Shown piece by piece: positions 21,601-30,787 of a stretch of 64,000 bases of DNA. Source of the DNA: Capronia americana (Eukaryota > Ascomycota > Eurotiomycetes > Chaetothyriales > Herpotrichiellaceae); assembly GCA_016110215.1 (NCBI GenBank), contig JADWQD010000003.1, forward strand, positions 2,418,001 through 2,482,000, given 5' to 3'. Positions within the stretch are counted from its first letter, which is position 1, and each line of letters begins with the position of its first letter. The position numbers were made by a program, and so were the translations under genes. Under the pieces are notes generated by a model that saw nothing but the letters and a program-made list of their open reading frames with translations, searched no databases and was not told the origin of the DNA.

Positions 21601-21930
21601 ATTCGCTTGATGAAGCTGGCGCGCCAGAAGGGAGATTTCGAACTGTGTGCCGAGCTGGCGCGGTTCATGATGGGGATCGATCCGCGCGGCGAGGCGTTGA
21701 GGCGCGTCATCGTCGGCGTCGGGTTCGGGGAGAAGAGCACGCATCTGGAGCCCCAGCGGACGTTGGCGGCCGCGCATACACATACTACACAGACGTTGCA
21801 GATCCCTCGGAGTAGTCGAGGGAAGGCCAGGGAGGACAGCCCCGGTGGGAGTAGTAGCACGTCGAGCGTGACCAGGGGGAGTCCGATCGGGGGTGGAGAT
21901 TATTTCTCCAGTTCACCAGGCGGGTTTTGA
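18652..21930 (+). CDS. RIC1: RIC1 homologue, Ypt6/Rab6 guanine nucleotide exchange factor subunit
   Basis: A single exon encoding 1092 residues from the second in-frame ATG (MYWPCSVPQIFAYHG). This is the usual fungal RIC1 opening (MYWP-x-x-x-P), so the earlier ATG at 18637 is less likely. The first 700 residues are WD/beta-propeller-like (IIDVQVARHDHLFATVT, VTCLKWSPDGYCLFAGYEHGW, SQDGRYIAIAGRRGLAHYS). The RIC1 domain follows from about residue 790 (FRSSIRTQLFLPYVLRHQL, FPHALEILLHHVLDDEVD, SFLQLVLPPPTYLSTVVQC, ARFMMGIDP). A low-complexity Asn/Asp insert encoded by CGCGACAAC repeats (about 21254-21290) splits the domain. In yeast Ric1 pairs with Rgp1 at the Golgi to activate Ypt6 for endosome-to-Golgi traffic. 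The partner is not in this window. It is convergent with uS11m. Confidence 0.93.
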   Translation: MYWPCSVPQIFAYHGSKPPIQDHGRQVEPNREGDSDEASAQNAPSNPNAIIDVQVARHDHLFATVTSCQLDLWSTRPVVVLASISRSAKSLESYGRNLGVAFKPDASTLVVRTTESYLMLYSVESDQNARVLQQQYGYSQAKRQNVVRSFGVDETVGVAEVLLRFRRAIKIDAGVNSINALDSELVVATTKPQAVQCIKWDLQKDGSNAVTQTLNKMDWVTQKSGISTMVHDRAINLSVWVSQDGHAYAVQRVKPQMSRAPSSDDSVPSSRGSTSPSTRLFDGYCFHKPESSSNATLASINARFSLIAIATLGGEIVCYAAKDYVGNVPFSHVFKTSTSPSSRGAVTCLKWSPDGYCLFAGYEHGWSTWSVFGKEGASTFHQNVTHAESNNESWLLGVHRAVWISGGAEILLASPLQERIWKMEMSRSAAMGCFSCANLVRALLQTPTELTVYRGHELPDLTSISNEASLWHHAQYPSVYLHNQWPIKSCVVSQDGRYIAIAGRRGLAHYSVQSGRWKTFLDLSVESAFAVRGGMCWFNHILAVATENAAGYDLRLYSREADLGRFPLHAEAFSMPIVFVGPSGEDSLLVYTYENILYHYILNITERGAQLVQVGQIAFHGIVRAPSRVRSVSWVVPDSQLRNGDPSRDVEFASVLFLVDDKLVLLQASRNERDELKYDMRVIAQHVEYYILMRDQIYFNFSTGPEESAPPTPSPGSAFTMRSQQNYSLRDSLWIFSGEELRLWPDVRDLLHHAAGDLNTAPALSMSVDFYPLSILLTKGVVLGIESELFQRRDVNFAQFRSSIRTQLFLPYVLRHQLCEANDTAAAFGLAHQYQNLSYFPHALEILLHHVLDDEVDRNPKDDDKDTNNNRDNRDNRDNDDDKSESGSSSARRPLPAVLSFLQLVLPPPTYLSTVVQCVRKTELSSWRTLFAHLPPPLTLFEQALSLSDLKTASSYLIVLQGLEEADDSSEYTYDARKFEGYVIRLMKLARQKGDFELCAELARFMMGIDPRGEALRRVIVGVGFGEKSTHLEPQRTLAAAHTHTTQTLQIPRSSRGKAREDSPGGSSSTSSVTRGSPIGGGDYFSSSPGGF

Positions 21931-22152
21931 GTCGGGTTGCAATGCAAAAGAGGATCACAATGGTTACTTTTTGGCTCGTGTCATTCAACGGACGCGAAAA
22001 CATCATATGTAATGTACATCCGCGCCTTCCACTCACTCTAGGATGAGAATGGCATGCCATCATCAGATCACGTCTATAGAGATATGCCCGCGTGTAGTCG
22101 AACCCACCCGGATACACCGCTCATAATTAACACTGAAGCCCTCCGTTCGCGA

Positions 22153-22950
22153 CTAACCCAGCCTCCTAACCTGCGGACTCCTGGTCCCACCAAACTTCAA
22201 CCTCGTCCCGTCCGTAACCTTTGAAATCAATGGCTTGATCATCCTCCCCTCCGTGCCGAGCAGTGCCTTCTGGAACGCCTCCCTCCCGGGCCCATACCCT
22301 CTAAAGATGACCTCGATGCCCGCGCCCGCGGACCCACTGTACGCTGGCTTCTTGATGCTCGACAGCGTGAGCCACGGGGTTTTGGAGTTCGCACCCCCAA
22401 GCTTCCACTGTTTCTCCGCCATCTTGCGGAAGGTGTATGCGGCAAGTTGGAAGCTCGCGTCGTAGGAGGCCTTTTGCGCGTTGCGAAGGCCCAGGTTCCC
22501 GCACGACAGGCTGAGGATCGGGTTGCGGCTCGGCTCCGTGAATGTGATATGTGTGTTGTGCCGGTGGGCGTACACGTTCAGGTGGTAGGGTTCGTCGGCA
22601 TATGGGTTCGGGGGTCTGGTGCTCGTGCTGGTGGCAGACGAGGCGTCTTCGCTGTTGAAGAGGGAGATGGTGCGGAGGTCGTTCTTCATGCTGTTGCGCA
22701 TGGCGTTGTTTGTGGGTGTGGCGGTGGGTTGGAGGACTTCGGAGAAGGCGGCAAGGGGGTCGACGGGCGTCTTGGACGTGCGGTCATCGTTGTATTTGAT
22801 GCCGAAGCGTTGGGCGAGGCCGCCTCTCGACGGTCGTCCTGGGTCTTGGGAGGTGGAGGTGGTGGAGATGCTGCGGCGGGATTGGGTGAGGTGGGACTGT
22901 CGACAGGCGCGACACATGGACGACAGGAGGAGAGACTTTGGACGCGCCAT
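22153..22950 (-). CDS. MRPS18: Mitochondrial small-subunit ribosomal protein uS11m (yeast Mrps18)
   Basis: A single exon of 265 residues. The N-terminus is basic and Ser/Arg-rich (SLLLSSMCRACRQSH, RRSISTTS), fitting a mitochondrial presequence. The C-terminal 130 residues carry the S11 fold: LNVYAHRHNTHITFTEPSRN, LSLSCGNLGLRNAQKASYDA, AYTFRKMAEK, IEVIFRGYGPGREAFQKAL, then ISKVTDGTRLKFGGTRSPQVRRLG-like residues replacing the bacterial [20 protein letters not shown] tail. It should sit on the platform of the mitoribosome small subunit, near the mRNA exit. Its start is 251 bp from the start of the divergent TIM44 gene. Confidence 0.92.
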   Translation of the reverse strand: MARPKSLLLSSMCRACRQSHLTQSRRSISTTSTSQDPGRPSRGGLAQRFGIKYNDDRTSKTPVDPLAAFSEVLQPTATPTNNAMRNSMKNDLRTISLFNSEDASSATSTSTRPPNPYADEPYHLNVYAHRHNTHITFTEPSRNPILSLSCGNLGLRNAQKASYDASFQLAAYTFRKMAEKQWKLGGANSKTPWLTLSSIKKPAYSGSAGAGIEVIFRGYGPGREAFQKALLGTEGRMIKPLISKVTDGTRLKFGGTRSPQVRRLG

Positions 22951-23201
22951 TGTGGACGTCGTGGACTGAGAGGAACAGCTGAAGCTCCAGCGACAATTGA
23001 GATCCGTGCAGATTGAGCGGCAGATTGAGATGCAGATATTGTACGGAGGAGCACAAGAAGCCGAAATTCAGCCGCTGCGAAATTGACTTTCTCTCTGATT
23101 CTCAAGAAGCGTCTTCTGATCATGAAGGAGCTTCTTGTATAACGTCCTCACTGCGCGTCGCTTGTCCCACCGCACTGTTCTGTCTTGATCTCCTGCATAG
23201 C
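22951..23201. promoter_or_regulatory. Bidirectional promoter between uS11m and TIM44
   Basis: Only 251 bp separate the two start codons, so both genes share the intervening DNA and their 5' UTRs lie within it. Both products go to mitochondria, which makes joint control plausible. No specific site is called. Confidence 0.6.
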
Positions 23202-24781
23202 ATGATTGTACCGCGTCTTGCGCCTGTCTACGGTGTCCGTCATTATGTGACGACCACGTCCGCGCTCGCCACAGTCCGACAGGCGCAACATGGAAGAACT
23301 GCAGCCTATAGACGGTTACTGCCATCGCCTCTCATTTACACCTCACGCCTTCCTCCCTTTTCCCCTCGACTCACTCTCTCAAATCAACAGCTTCTCCGAT
23401 CACTCACCACCTCGCGGGCTCAGTCCCAACAGCAACCCAAAGCCGACCCGAAAGAGGAAGTGCGAGACCCGCCACGGGACGAAAAGCCCGAGCAGGAAGC
23501 CTCGGGAGAAAAAGAACAGAAAGACGAAAAGTCAGAAAAGAATCAGAAAGACGAGAATCCTCCTCCACCTCCCCATGGCGATAAAACTCCTTGGCAGGTC
23601 TTTACCGAGACCCTGCGTACAGAATTCAAGGCCTCCAAAGAATGGAACGAGTCCACCAAGCAGCTCTCCGGCTCTGTCCAGCAGTTTACCGAATCTGATG
23701 CTGTGAGGAGAGCACGGGAAGCGTCTGAGGCGGCAACGAAGGGTACTTCGCAAGTCCTGAAGAGCACAGCTAGTGCCATTGGCTCGGGTGCGGCATGGAC
23801 TTGGGAGACTCCAGTCGTGCAGGGCATCCGCAAAGGCGTTAATGCAACGGGTCGCGGGATTGAGAAAGCAACTCGACCGATCCGGGAGACAAAAGCCTTC
23901 AAAGATGTCTCAGAAGCAGTCGATGACGGCAGCAGTTCCAGATACGGCGGCTGGATCGAAAAGGAAGAACGGAGAAAGCGAGAAGAAGCGCGCAGATTGA
24001 AGGAAGCCCAGGGTCCTGGAAAGCAGCAGGAGCAGATGGTTGAGGATCCAAAGTAAGCGCCAATGAAGATGGTCCTGCCCGTCCACATACTGACCGTGTA
24101 TCTAGTGCCGGAACCAACATCACGGTCCACAAAGACTCTGCGTGGCGCGAATCCTGGAGCAACTTCAAAGAAAACTCCAAACTCATGCGATCGCTCTTCA
24201 ACATGAAAAACACCTACGAAGAGTCCGAGAACCCCATCATTTCCACCGCGCGCTCCATTTCCGACCGGGTCGCCGGGTTTTTCGCCGAGAATGAAACGGC
24301 CATGGTGATTAAGAAATTCAGAGAAATGGACCCTTCCTTCCAGCTGGAGCCGTTCCTGCGGGATATGCGAGAGTACATTTTGCCCGAAGTGTTGGACGCG
24401 TACGTTAAGGGCGACGTGGAGACACTCAAGCTGTGGCTTTCGGCGGCCCAGTTTCAGGTTTATTCCGCCCTGATGGAACAGTATACCAAAGCTGGCCTGA
24501 AGTCTGATGGCCGGATTCTCGATATCAGACACGTCGACATCCTGAACGCGCGACTGCTGGAGCCGGGCGACATCCCGGTCTTCATCATCACCTGCCGCAC
24601 GCAAGAAGTCCACGTCTATCGGAATGCCAAGACCAACGAACTGGCTGCGGGCATGGAAGACAAGGTCCAACTTGTCACATATGCCATCGGCGTGACGAGA
24701 CTGCCTGAAGAAGTGAACAATCCCGAGACGAGAGGATGGAGAATGATTGAACTGCAGAAGGCCGCCAGAGATTACATCTAA
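23202..24781 (+). CDS. TIM44: TIM44, mitochondrial import motor subunit
   Basis: Two exons, 23202-24052 and 24106-24781 (intron GTAAGC...CTAG, branch ACTGAC), give 508 residues. A basic, Ser/Thr-rich presequence (about 1-75) and a long charged linker of Glu/Lys/Asp (80-125) are followed by the conserved N-terminal segment (TPWQVFTETLRTEFKASKEW, the J-partner and Hsp70-contacting region). The C-terminal Tim44 domain starts after the intron: NPIISTARSISDRVAGFF, FREMDPSFQLEPFLRDMREY, ILPEVLDAYVKGDVETLKLW and the closing GWRMIELQKAARDYI. In yeast Tim44 anchors mtHsp70 to the TIM23 channel on the matrix side. ATG 23202 is chosen because the longer frame starts inside the divergent promoter and has no presequence character. 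Confidence 0.96.
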
Positions 24782-25634
24782 GACGCCGCCGCCGCCGCCG
24801 AATTGGTACCGGCGCCGCTTGGTGGCACGCCGGTGGCCGCCTTTCCTGTGTTTCTAACAATTATCATCGGGGTACCAACTCACCTCGATCATGATGTGCT
24901 TGTATTTTCCAAAAAAGCCGGTTCAAGTGGATATTGGGAGCCCTTTTTCAAAGCTTTTGTACTCTATTTCCGACCATGAGCTGGGGGGGAGGTTTTACTA
25001 ATGACGACCACGGGGAGTCACAACGACGAGGCCAGTCATGCATAGCGTTGGGCGACGACGGCTGCTAACATGACCAGCCGCACAGCCCGTAGAGGCGCGC
25101 TTGAACATAAATGCATAATTCTACTCTTCCGACCGCATCAGTTCAGTCGTTTCGTTCCCATTGCCAGCATCACCCCGTGTCATCTGCGATCGTTCACGAG
25201 GTAGTCGAACTTAGCCCGCAGTGCCCGCGCAAGCCTGATCACCTGTTCATGCACGAGTTTCGCATACTTAGCCAGTGACGCAGGTATGTAAGAACGACGT
25301 CATCGCCACATCGTCACCACATCCACATACGTACCTATGTCACTCTCAGGTATCAACACCACCCACACGACGTAGAAAAGCCAGGCATCACTCAAACCCG
25401 ACGCAAAGTACAAATACAAGGAACAAGTGACTTTCCTCCCCGCTTTGAAGACATTGAAGATACCTACCTTATTTTCTCAATTCAAACTCGACTCAACTCC
25501 TCTCATCCCAATCACCTCCCTCCTCCCGTTCACTTCACTTTACGAGTATTTCACATTCAGAAAACCACTACGAAGGAACGAACGCAAACACACACACACA
25601 CACACACACCTCACATACACATACATTTGTCAGA
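24782..25634. other. Intergenic region and 5' UTR of the I78-like gene
   Basis: About 850 bp. The last 250 bases are pyrimidine/CA-rich (ACTCAAC, TCCTCCCGTTCAC, then CA repeats), typical of a fungal promoter and leader. No other gene is seen. Confidence 0.6.
25587..25610 (+). repeat. CA dinucleotide run in the 5' leader
   Basis: About eleven CA units directly upstream of the I78-like start codon; probably transcribed as part of the 5' UTR. Confidence 0.85.
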
Positions 25635-26098
25635 ATGCCTCTCGTCGTCCCCGGCATAACCTCCTCCGGAACAGGCACAGGCACAGGCACAGATTCCTGG
25701 ATCACCAAACTCATGGGCAAAACCCTAGGCGACAAGCACGACGAGACCACGTTCGCCAAGAAAGATTTGCCTGGGAACCATCGCGTCGTGGATAATGAAG
25801 GCGGGATGATGACCATGGATCACAATCCTGATAGGTGAGTTTCCTTTTCTATCATAGTAGACTAGATGTTAGATGGGTGGTGGTAAGTTATTGTGTGGAT
25901 TGAATATGTCGGCGGAGAGGAAGACAGAAAGGAGACTGCAAAAACCTGTCCGTCGAATTCCGGGTCCTAGTATTGGCATTGGCATTGGCATTACCATTGC
26001 TACAGTATTATTGTTGCTGACCTACCTCCCCGTGGTGCATTAGGTTGAACATCCACGTCGACAAGGACGGGACGGTCAAGAAAGTCACCCATGGTTGA
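25635..26098 (+). CDS. Peptidase inhibitor I78 family small protein
   Basis: Two exons, 25635-25834 and 26044-26098, separated by a 209-nt intron (GTGAGT...TTAG), encode 84 residues. The exon junction falls inside the family's signature: TMDHNPDR | LNIHVDKDG, followed by TVKKVTHG at the C-terminus. This matches the I78 pattern (HRVV-x-x-G-x-M-x-T-M-D-x-x-x-x-R-L-N-x-x-x-D-x-x-G-x-V). There are no cysteines and no signal peptide, so it is probably cytosolic. Members include small serine-protease inhibitors; an inhibitory role here is family inference. A GGCACA hexamer run (about 25675-25690) encodes the Gly-Thr repeat near residues 13-20, and an ATTGGC hexamer run sits in the intron (about 25973-25994). 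It is convergent with the VPS9 gene. Confidence 0.85.
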
Positions 26099-26539
26099 GC
26101 GATGCTGGCCAAGTCCCAATATCGGTCAAGAACCAGATCTAGATCTGGATCCGAATAGCTTGACCCGGTCGAGATGGGATTGACGATCTTGTCGCATGGC
26201 GAGGGAAGGGCTGGCCGCACGCACAGTGCATGGGCTGAGATTATGAAGCATGACATGCATGATACGGACGAAGGGGATTGACTGCAGGCTGAGATTAGAG
26301 AGCCAGAACGAGACCGCTTAAAAGACAATATATTATGAATTCATTCACAGGTACAGAAGAAATAAGAAGTGCTCTGCGGTATCTATCCTGCAACTTCCAC
26401 GGCAATGCCAGGAGGGACCTGTCCCTGCAATGTCGTCCTGTTTATACTGTACACCCCATTCGCCTCTTCCCATGAAGCCAAGTACAGTACCACGGTGTGT
26501 TCATTTCCAATACCCGTTTGCGCCTCTCCCTAAGGTATT
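26099..26539. other. Convergent 3' region
   Basis: 440 bp between the stop codons of two convergent genes; it should contain both polyadenylation regions (AT-rich AATATATTATGAATTC near 26327). No gene is seen. Confidence 0.6.
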
Positions 26540-29500
26540 TTACGTCCCCTTTAGAGCCCTCATCTCTCTCTGCATGGCTTTCAACCGTTCCCGTTCCAGG
26601 ACAACAGTCTGCCTGACCATCCTCTTGACCTCCTCTCTCCCCCAGACTTCCCTCCAATCGTTCCACCCTGCCAATTCCCCGACCACAACCTCACTGGTAT
26701 ACTTCAACTCGCGTCCGAGGCGTTCCACCTCCCGCCCTCTTTCCACCACTTTCCGCTCCGTATCTTTGACAGCTTTCAACCGCGACTCCTCCGTGCCGGG
26801 AAACGGGAGATTCACGTTCTTCAGAAGCCCCTTGCGTGGCACAGAATTATTAGCCAGGTTCGACCGATCCCTTTCAATCTGTTTCTGCGCGTATGTGATT
26901 TTATCGATCAGCGCCGAGGGCTTCAGCAGCGCGGACTGCACAGCCACGATCGTGGACTGGAAACTCTGCAAGGAACAGATGTAATTCCGCAGTGGAGAGG
27001 ACGCAGCTTCCGTGTGCATAAGACTGGCGAACCGGAGGAACGTGTGCACTATTGGATCTGATAGAGTTGTTGCAGGCGCGGCGAGAGTGGCGAATGCTAC
27101 GGCACAGAGGGAGTGGGATTCTGCAAAGTCAGCCTGCGCTTGCACGTATGTGTGGCCTTTACGGATGACCGAGCGGGTGGCGATGTTGATTTTGCGCACC
27201 ATTTCGCGCGAGTGAGAGACCAAGCCGTCCACGGCGTTCATGTCCGCCCTCGACGTCAAAGGGTCGTATTCATCATTGATCTTCTCCTGGGCAAGTTCTG
27301 CCTTGAGTCGAGCCCGTTCGGCCATCTGTTCTTGCAGCATGTCGGGCACGAGGAAGAATTCCCAGAGCATCTCATGTGTAGAGAATGTCGGGTGTTTCAT
27401 CAGGATCTTGAGAAATCGGTCTAGCTGTGATTGCGAATCATACAACGCAGCCCTCGAAGGCCGAGAATGCAATTGAAACGGGTTGCGGAAGTTCGAGGCC
27501 AAGATGATAGGCATGTACGAGGCGGGAGAGTCCATCGACAGCCATTTTGCCAGATTTTCGAAATCGACGAGGGCGCGACGAGAGGTTGTTATGGTGTACG
27601 TCGTGCTGGAAACGGCGGGATTGGGTGCCCCGGATTTGAGGATGAATCGCGTCGAGCCATCCTCAACGAAGAAGGAGCGGACGATTGCCGTGATCCGGCC
27701 AGTTGCGTCGGCTGCGTTCGTGGGCGAAAATAATGTCAGGTCGTCGATTCGGTTGCGCACTTCGTCGTCTTTGGCCAATTCGACTGCTGTCAGACCCCGA
27801 AAATCTCGCACGTGGGTGTTGACTCTAGGGTCACCTAGAAGTATCCTGACCATGTCGACGCGCCCGTACTTACTTGCCAGCATTAAGGGTGTGAACTTCT
27901 TGTCGTTCGTAATGTTCACATCAACCTCGCAATACTGGAGTAGTCGTTGCATGATGACCGAGTCATTAATGATATGTAGCAACGAATTGCCTTTGTTATC
28001 GACATGGTCTTCGATGCGCAGAGGACTGTCATCTTGTTGAGCCTCTCTCGCAGCTATCAGCGCTTCAGAGACCATACTGCTGTAGTCCGCGTGGTCGTAC
28101 GTGCGGCAGATTGCAAACAGAGGTGTATGTCCGATCTTGTCCTTTTGCCGCCAGGGCAGGACTTTTGCGAGTCTCTTGATCAGTTTAGGCGTGTTGAAGA
28201 TATAGTGCGCCACGCTTCGCCCTCGAGAGTCCTTGGCAGCCAGATACTCCCGGAATTTCGCCTCTCCCGCATTTTGTTCAACGTATTCGAGAATGATATC
28301 GACCAGTTCAGTGTTGGCGAGCTGGACTGCAGCACTCAACAATGTCGCTCCTTCCTGGTTGGAATCCGTCATGACCTCCTCTGGCGTGTAATGCTCGGAG
28401 AGGCTCAGCAAATATCGTAACGAATGCGGCTGCTGGCATTCAACCGCCATCATGAGGACCGAGTTCCCGACCGCGTCTTGGGTCTGTGCAAGGCTTTGCA
28501 CGGACGTGTCACCCTCTATGCCGCTCAAGGATGTCTCGATTGTCGCTGCTCTAGACAAGCCCGAATGAACAGAAGAGATCGACATGCTTCTCGCGGCCAT
28601 CTGAACCTTCTTCTTCTGTTTAGGGATCGAATTTTTCTTCTCCGCAGCTTGAAAAGGGAAAACATGCGAGAGACCACCTTCGCTGGATGAATTTCGCGAC
28701 AGCGTCGGTCTGGCACATGGATCGGTTGACTTGTTCGATGCGGTAGTCATTCTCGAAAGTGGAATTTCCAGCGGTTCCTCAACCAGGTCGTCATCCATGA
28801 TAGCGGATTCCTCAAATATTGATCTGATCTCGTCGACCTTTCCACTCTTGACAGCTTTCCACAACAACTGGTTCTGCTTGGATGCTTTCCGTAATCCCCC
28901 GGCATCTCGTGCCAGGTATGTCAACACTGCCTCAAGGGTGCTCAAAGAGTACCCAATTTCGCCACTTTCGACGTCGTCAATGTAAATAAAGCGCTGCATA
29001 TAGGACAATCGCGCCTGGAGATGTCTTACCGAGGCCCGGATGACCACAAGTAAAAGCATCGATACTAGGACGTCGGCGTTGATGGTCATTGCCGCCACGG
29101 CCTTCTTCTCCTCGTCCGAGATTCCGGACGGCTCTGACACCACTTTTTGCGTTTCGAGTAATATATCGAGCATTTCTTGTGGACTGCCAGCCACGCCCAT
29201 CTTTCGAAAGACACCAACTCCGCGATTGATTCTGTTGATGAGATCTCGTTTGCCGTTCCGGCCGTCTTCTATAACGATTCCAACTTGCGACACATCCAAA
29301 CAATCCATCTGCCTTATCCGCCGGTCGAGTTCTTGATCGGGGGCTTTGTGAAATGCACATAATCGAGGGAATAGCAGCGAATCGTGTACGTACTCAGCTA
29401 CGTACCGCTCAATCAGCCTTTCCACATCAGGACCAGTGAGGTCAGTTGTTGCGCCCAAGTTTGACAGTTGCTGCTTGTCGACTCCCTGGAACAAGTCAAT

Positions 29501-30337
29501 GGCCGCAGTGACGGCCGTTTCTAGAGCTCTTCGCATGAGGTCCTCCTCGTCCTCGAAATATGCCGGAGAGTTGAACGGCAATTTGATTGTCCCATTAGAC
29601 TTGATAGAGCCGTTCTCCGAAGCTTGGGTCGTTCCGTCCCATTCAGTAGACGGCGGATGAGGCGAAGGCTGCGAAGGCGGCGGTGGCAGGGGCTTCCCCA
29701 GTTCCTTGCCAAACTCATTGAACAACCTCTCCAAACCCGCCTGCATCTGTCGCTGAATCATGGGAAAGTTCTCCAGCAGCTGCCCGAAGGTCTTGATAAC
29801 TTTCTTCTTCGGCGTCGGGGGTTCGGAAGACGATGAGGCTGCAACTTGGGCGGGCGCAGTGATCTTTTTCTCTCCAATTATGGCGGGCTTGATGGGCAAC
29901 GCCTCGAATAGACCAGTCAACGGCTTGGAGATGTAGTAGACGAGCCATTGCTGCATATCATCCCCTTGGGAATAGTACAGCAGATCACTCAACAGCGGCG
30001 CCTGGTTCAAATGTTTGAAGCCCTTGTTACTGTACACGATATTCTCCTTGACGATGACTGTGCGCCCGTTGACGGTGGAGTAGTTTTTCGCCTTGTTGCG
30101 ACCGTCGCGAACATTCCCCTCCTTCGCGGCCGTGTTGGGGATGATGCGGAGGATGTGGCTGCCGAGGAAGTCTTCATCTTCGACCTGGTCGGCATATCTC
30201 TTGTTCGTTTCGCGATCCTGGCCGTACAAGAGCGATTCGGTGGTGGGCACGAGGAGGACATAGTTTTGTGAGGGGAGGGCGTGTCCTAGCACACTACTCT
30301 GAAAGAGCGCGCGCAGAAAAGGGTTCAGGACGGGCAT
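26540..30337 (-). CDS. VPS9-domain Rab GEF with ankyrin repeats
   Basis: A single exon, 1265 residues from ATG 30337 (MPVLNPFLRALFQ). The frame extends upstream to 30532 but opens there with GTG, and the MPVLNPFLRAL start matches the family as I know it. The VPS9 domain spans about residues 303-480: PDVERLIERYVAEYVHDSLLFP, NADVLVSMLLLVVIRA with the conserved Asp, and GEIGYSLSTLEAVLTYL with the conserved Tyr that contact Rab5. It is followed by a run of ankyrin repeats (GNSVLMMAVECQQPHSLRYLL, GATLLSAAVQLANTELVDIIL, GHTPLFAICRTYDHADY, KFTPLMLASKYGRVDMVRILL) and a PX-like segment (STTYTITTSRRALVDFENLAKWL). The C-terminus is coiled coil. It should activate Vps21/Rab5-type GTPases on early endosomes, with the PX-like part recruiting it to phosphoinositides; the latter is inference. 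Confidence 0.9.
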   Translation of the reverse strand: MPVLNPFLRALFQSSVLGHALPSQNYVLLVPTTESLLYGQDRETNKRYADQVEDEDFLGSHILRIIPNTAAKEGNVRDGRNKAKNYSTVNGRTVIVKENIVYSNKGFKHLNQAPLLSDLLYYSQGDDMQQWLVYYISKPLTGLFEALPIKPAIIGEKKITAPAQVAASSSSEPPTPKKKVIKTFGQLLENFPMIQRQMQAGLERLFNEFGKELGKPLPPPPSQPSPHPPSTEWDGTTQASENGSIKSNGTIKLPFNSPAYFEDEEDLMRRALETAVTAAIDLFQGVDKQQLSNLGATTDLTGPDVERLIERYVAEYVHDSLLFPRLCAFHKAPDQELDRRIRQMDCLDVSQVGIVIEDGRNGKRDLINRINRGVGVFRKMGVAGSPQEMLDILLETQKVVSEPSGISDEEKKAVAAMTINADVLVSMLLLVVIRASVRHLQARLSYMQRFIYIDDVESGEIGYSLSTLEAVLTYLARDAGGLRKASKQNQLLWKAVKSGKVDEIRSIFEESAIMDDDLVEEPLEIPLSRMTTASNKSTDPCARPTLSRNSSSEGGLSHVFPFQAAEKKNSIPKQKKKVQMAARSMSISSVHSGLSRAATIETSLSGIEGDTSVQSLAQTQDAVGNSVLMMAVECQQPHSLRYLLSLSEHYTPEEVMTDSNQEGATLLSAAVQLANTELVDIILEYVEQNAGEAKFREYLAAKDSRGRSVAHYIFNTPKLIKRLAKVLPWRQKDKIGHTPLFAICRTYDHADYSSMVSEALIAAREAQQDDSPLRIEDHVDNKGNSLLHIINDSVIMQRLLQYCEVDVNITNDKKFTPLMLASKYGRVDMVRILLGDPRVNTHVRDFRGLTAVELAKDDEVRNRIDDLTLFSPTNAADATGRITAIVRSFFVEDGSTRFILKSGAPNPAVSSTTYTITTSRRALVDFENLAKWLSMDSPASYMPIILASNFRNPFQLHSRPSRAALYDSQSQLDRFLKILMKHPTFSTHEMLWEFFLVPDMLQEQMAERARLKAELAQEKINDEYDPLTSRADMNAVDGLVSHSREMVRKINIATRSVIRKGHTYVQAQADFAESHSLCAVAFATLAAPATTLSDPIVHTFLRFASLMHTEAASSPLRNYICSLQSFQSTIVAVQSALLKPSALIDKITYAQKQIERDRSNLANNSVPRKGLLKNVNLPFPGTEESRLKAVKDTERKVVERGREVERLGRELKYTSEVVVGELAGWNDWREVWGREEVKRMVRQTVVLERERLKAMQREMRALKGT

Positions 30338-30787
30338 CCAGGCACGATGCGCCGAGTTTGAACAGCAATCCGAATCATCGAGCCGTGGCGAGTTGTCAGC
30401 TGGAGCTGAGGGGTTGTGGCATGGGGGAAAGTGCGCGCGCGAAAGAAGATCAGTTGGTGAACCGTCAGAGTTGATGCCGCATGTGAGATGTGAGAAAAGA
30501 AAGTCGGTGCCTACGACGGACTGAAATGCCACATGCCCCGTTCGTTTCGGGCTGCTCCCTGCAACTTGGGCTTCCCCGGAAATCGAGAGTCGTCAGCCCA
30601 CTCCGCCTTGGCATTGCATCTCGCGTAGAAACACTCCGCCGTCTCCGAGCACGAGGCTGAGCCAAAGCGTGGCGACAAGGCTGAAGTTGGAGACTGAAAA
30701 TCCCCGCAGCTCTAGCGAGAAGACATGCAGGCGAACCAAAAAAAAATTACGCTGGCGATCAAGAACGATTCCTTGCAAACGTCCATT
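30338..30787. promoter_or_regulatory. Divergent promoter region, VPS9-ankyrin gene / RIX7
   Basis: 450 bp between divergent start codons. An A8-type tract (CAAAAAAAAATTACG, about 30737-30751) lies just upstream of the RIX7 ATG. No specific factor site is called. Confidence 0.5.

Noticed and set aside
22447..23016. 189-codon plus-strand open frame
   Set aside because: It is antisense to uS11m; the Gly/Val-rich composition is that of a shadow frame.
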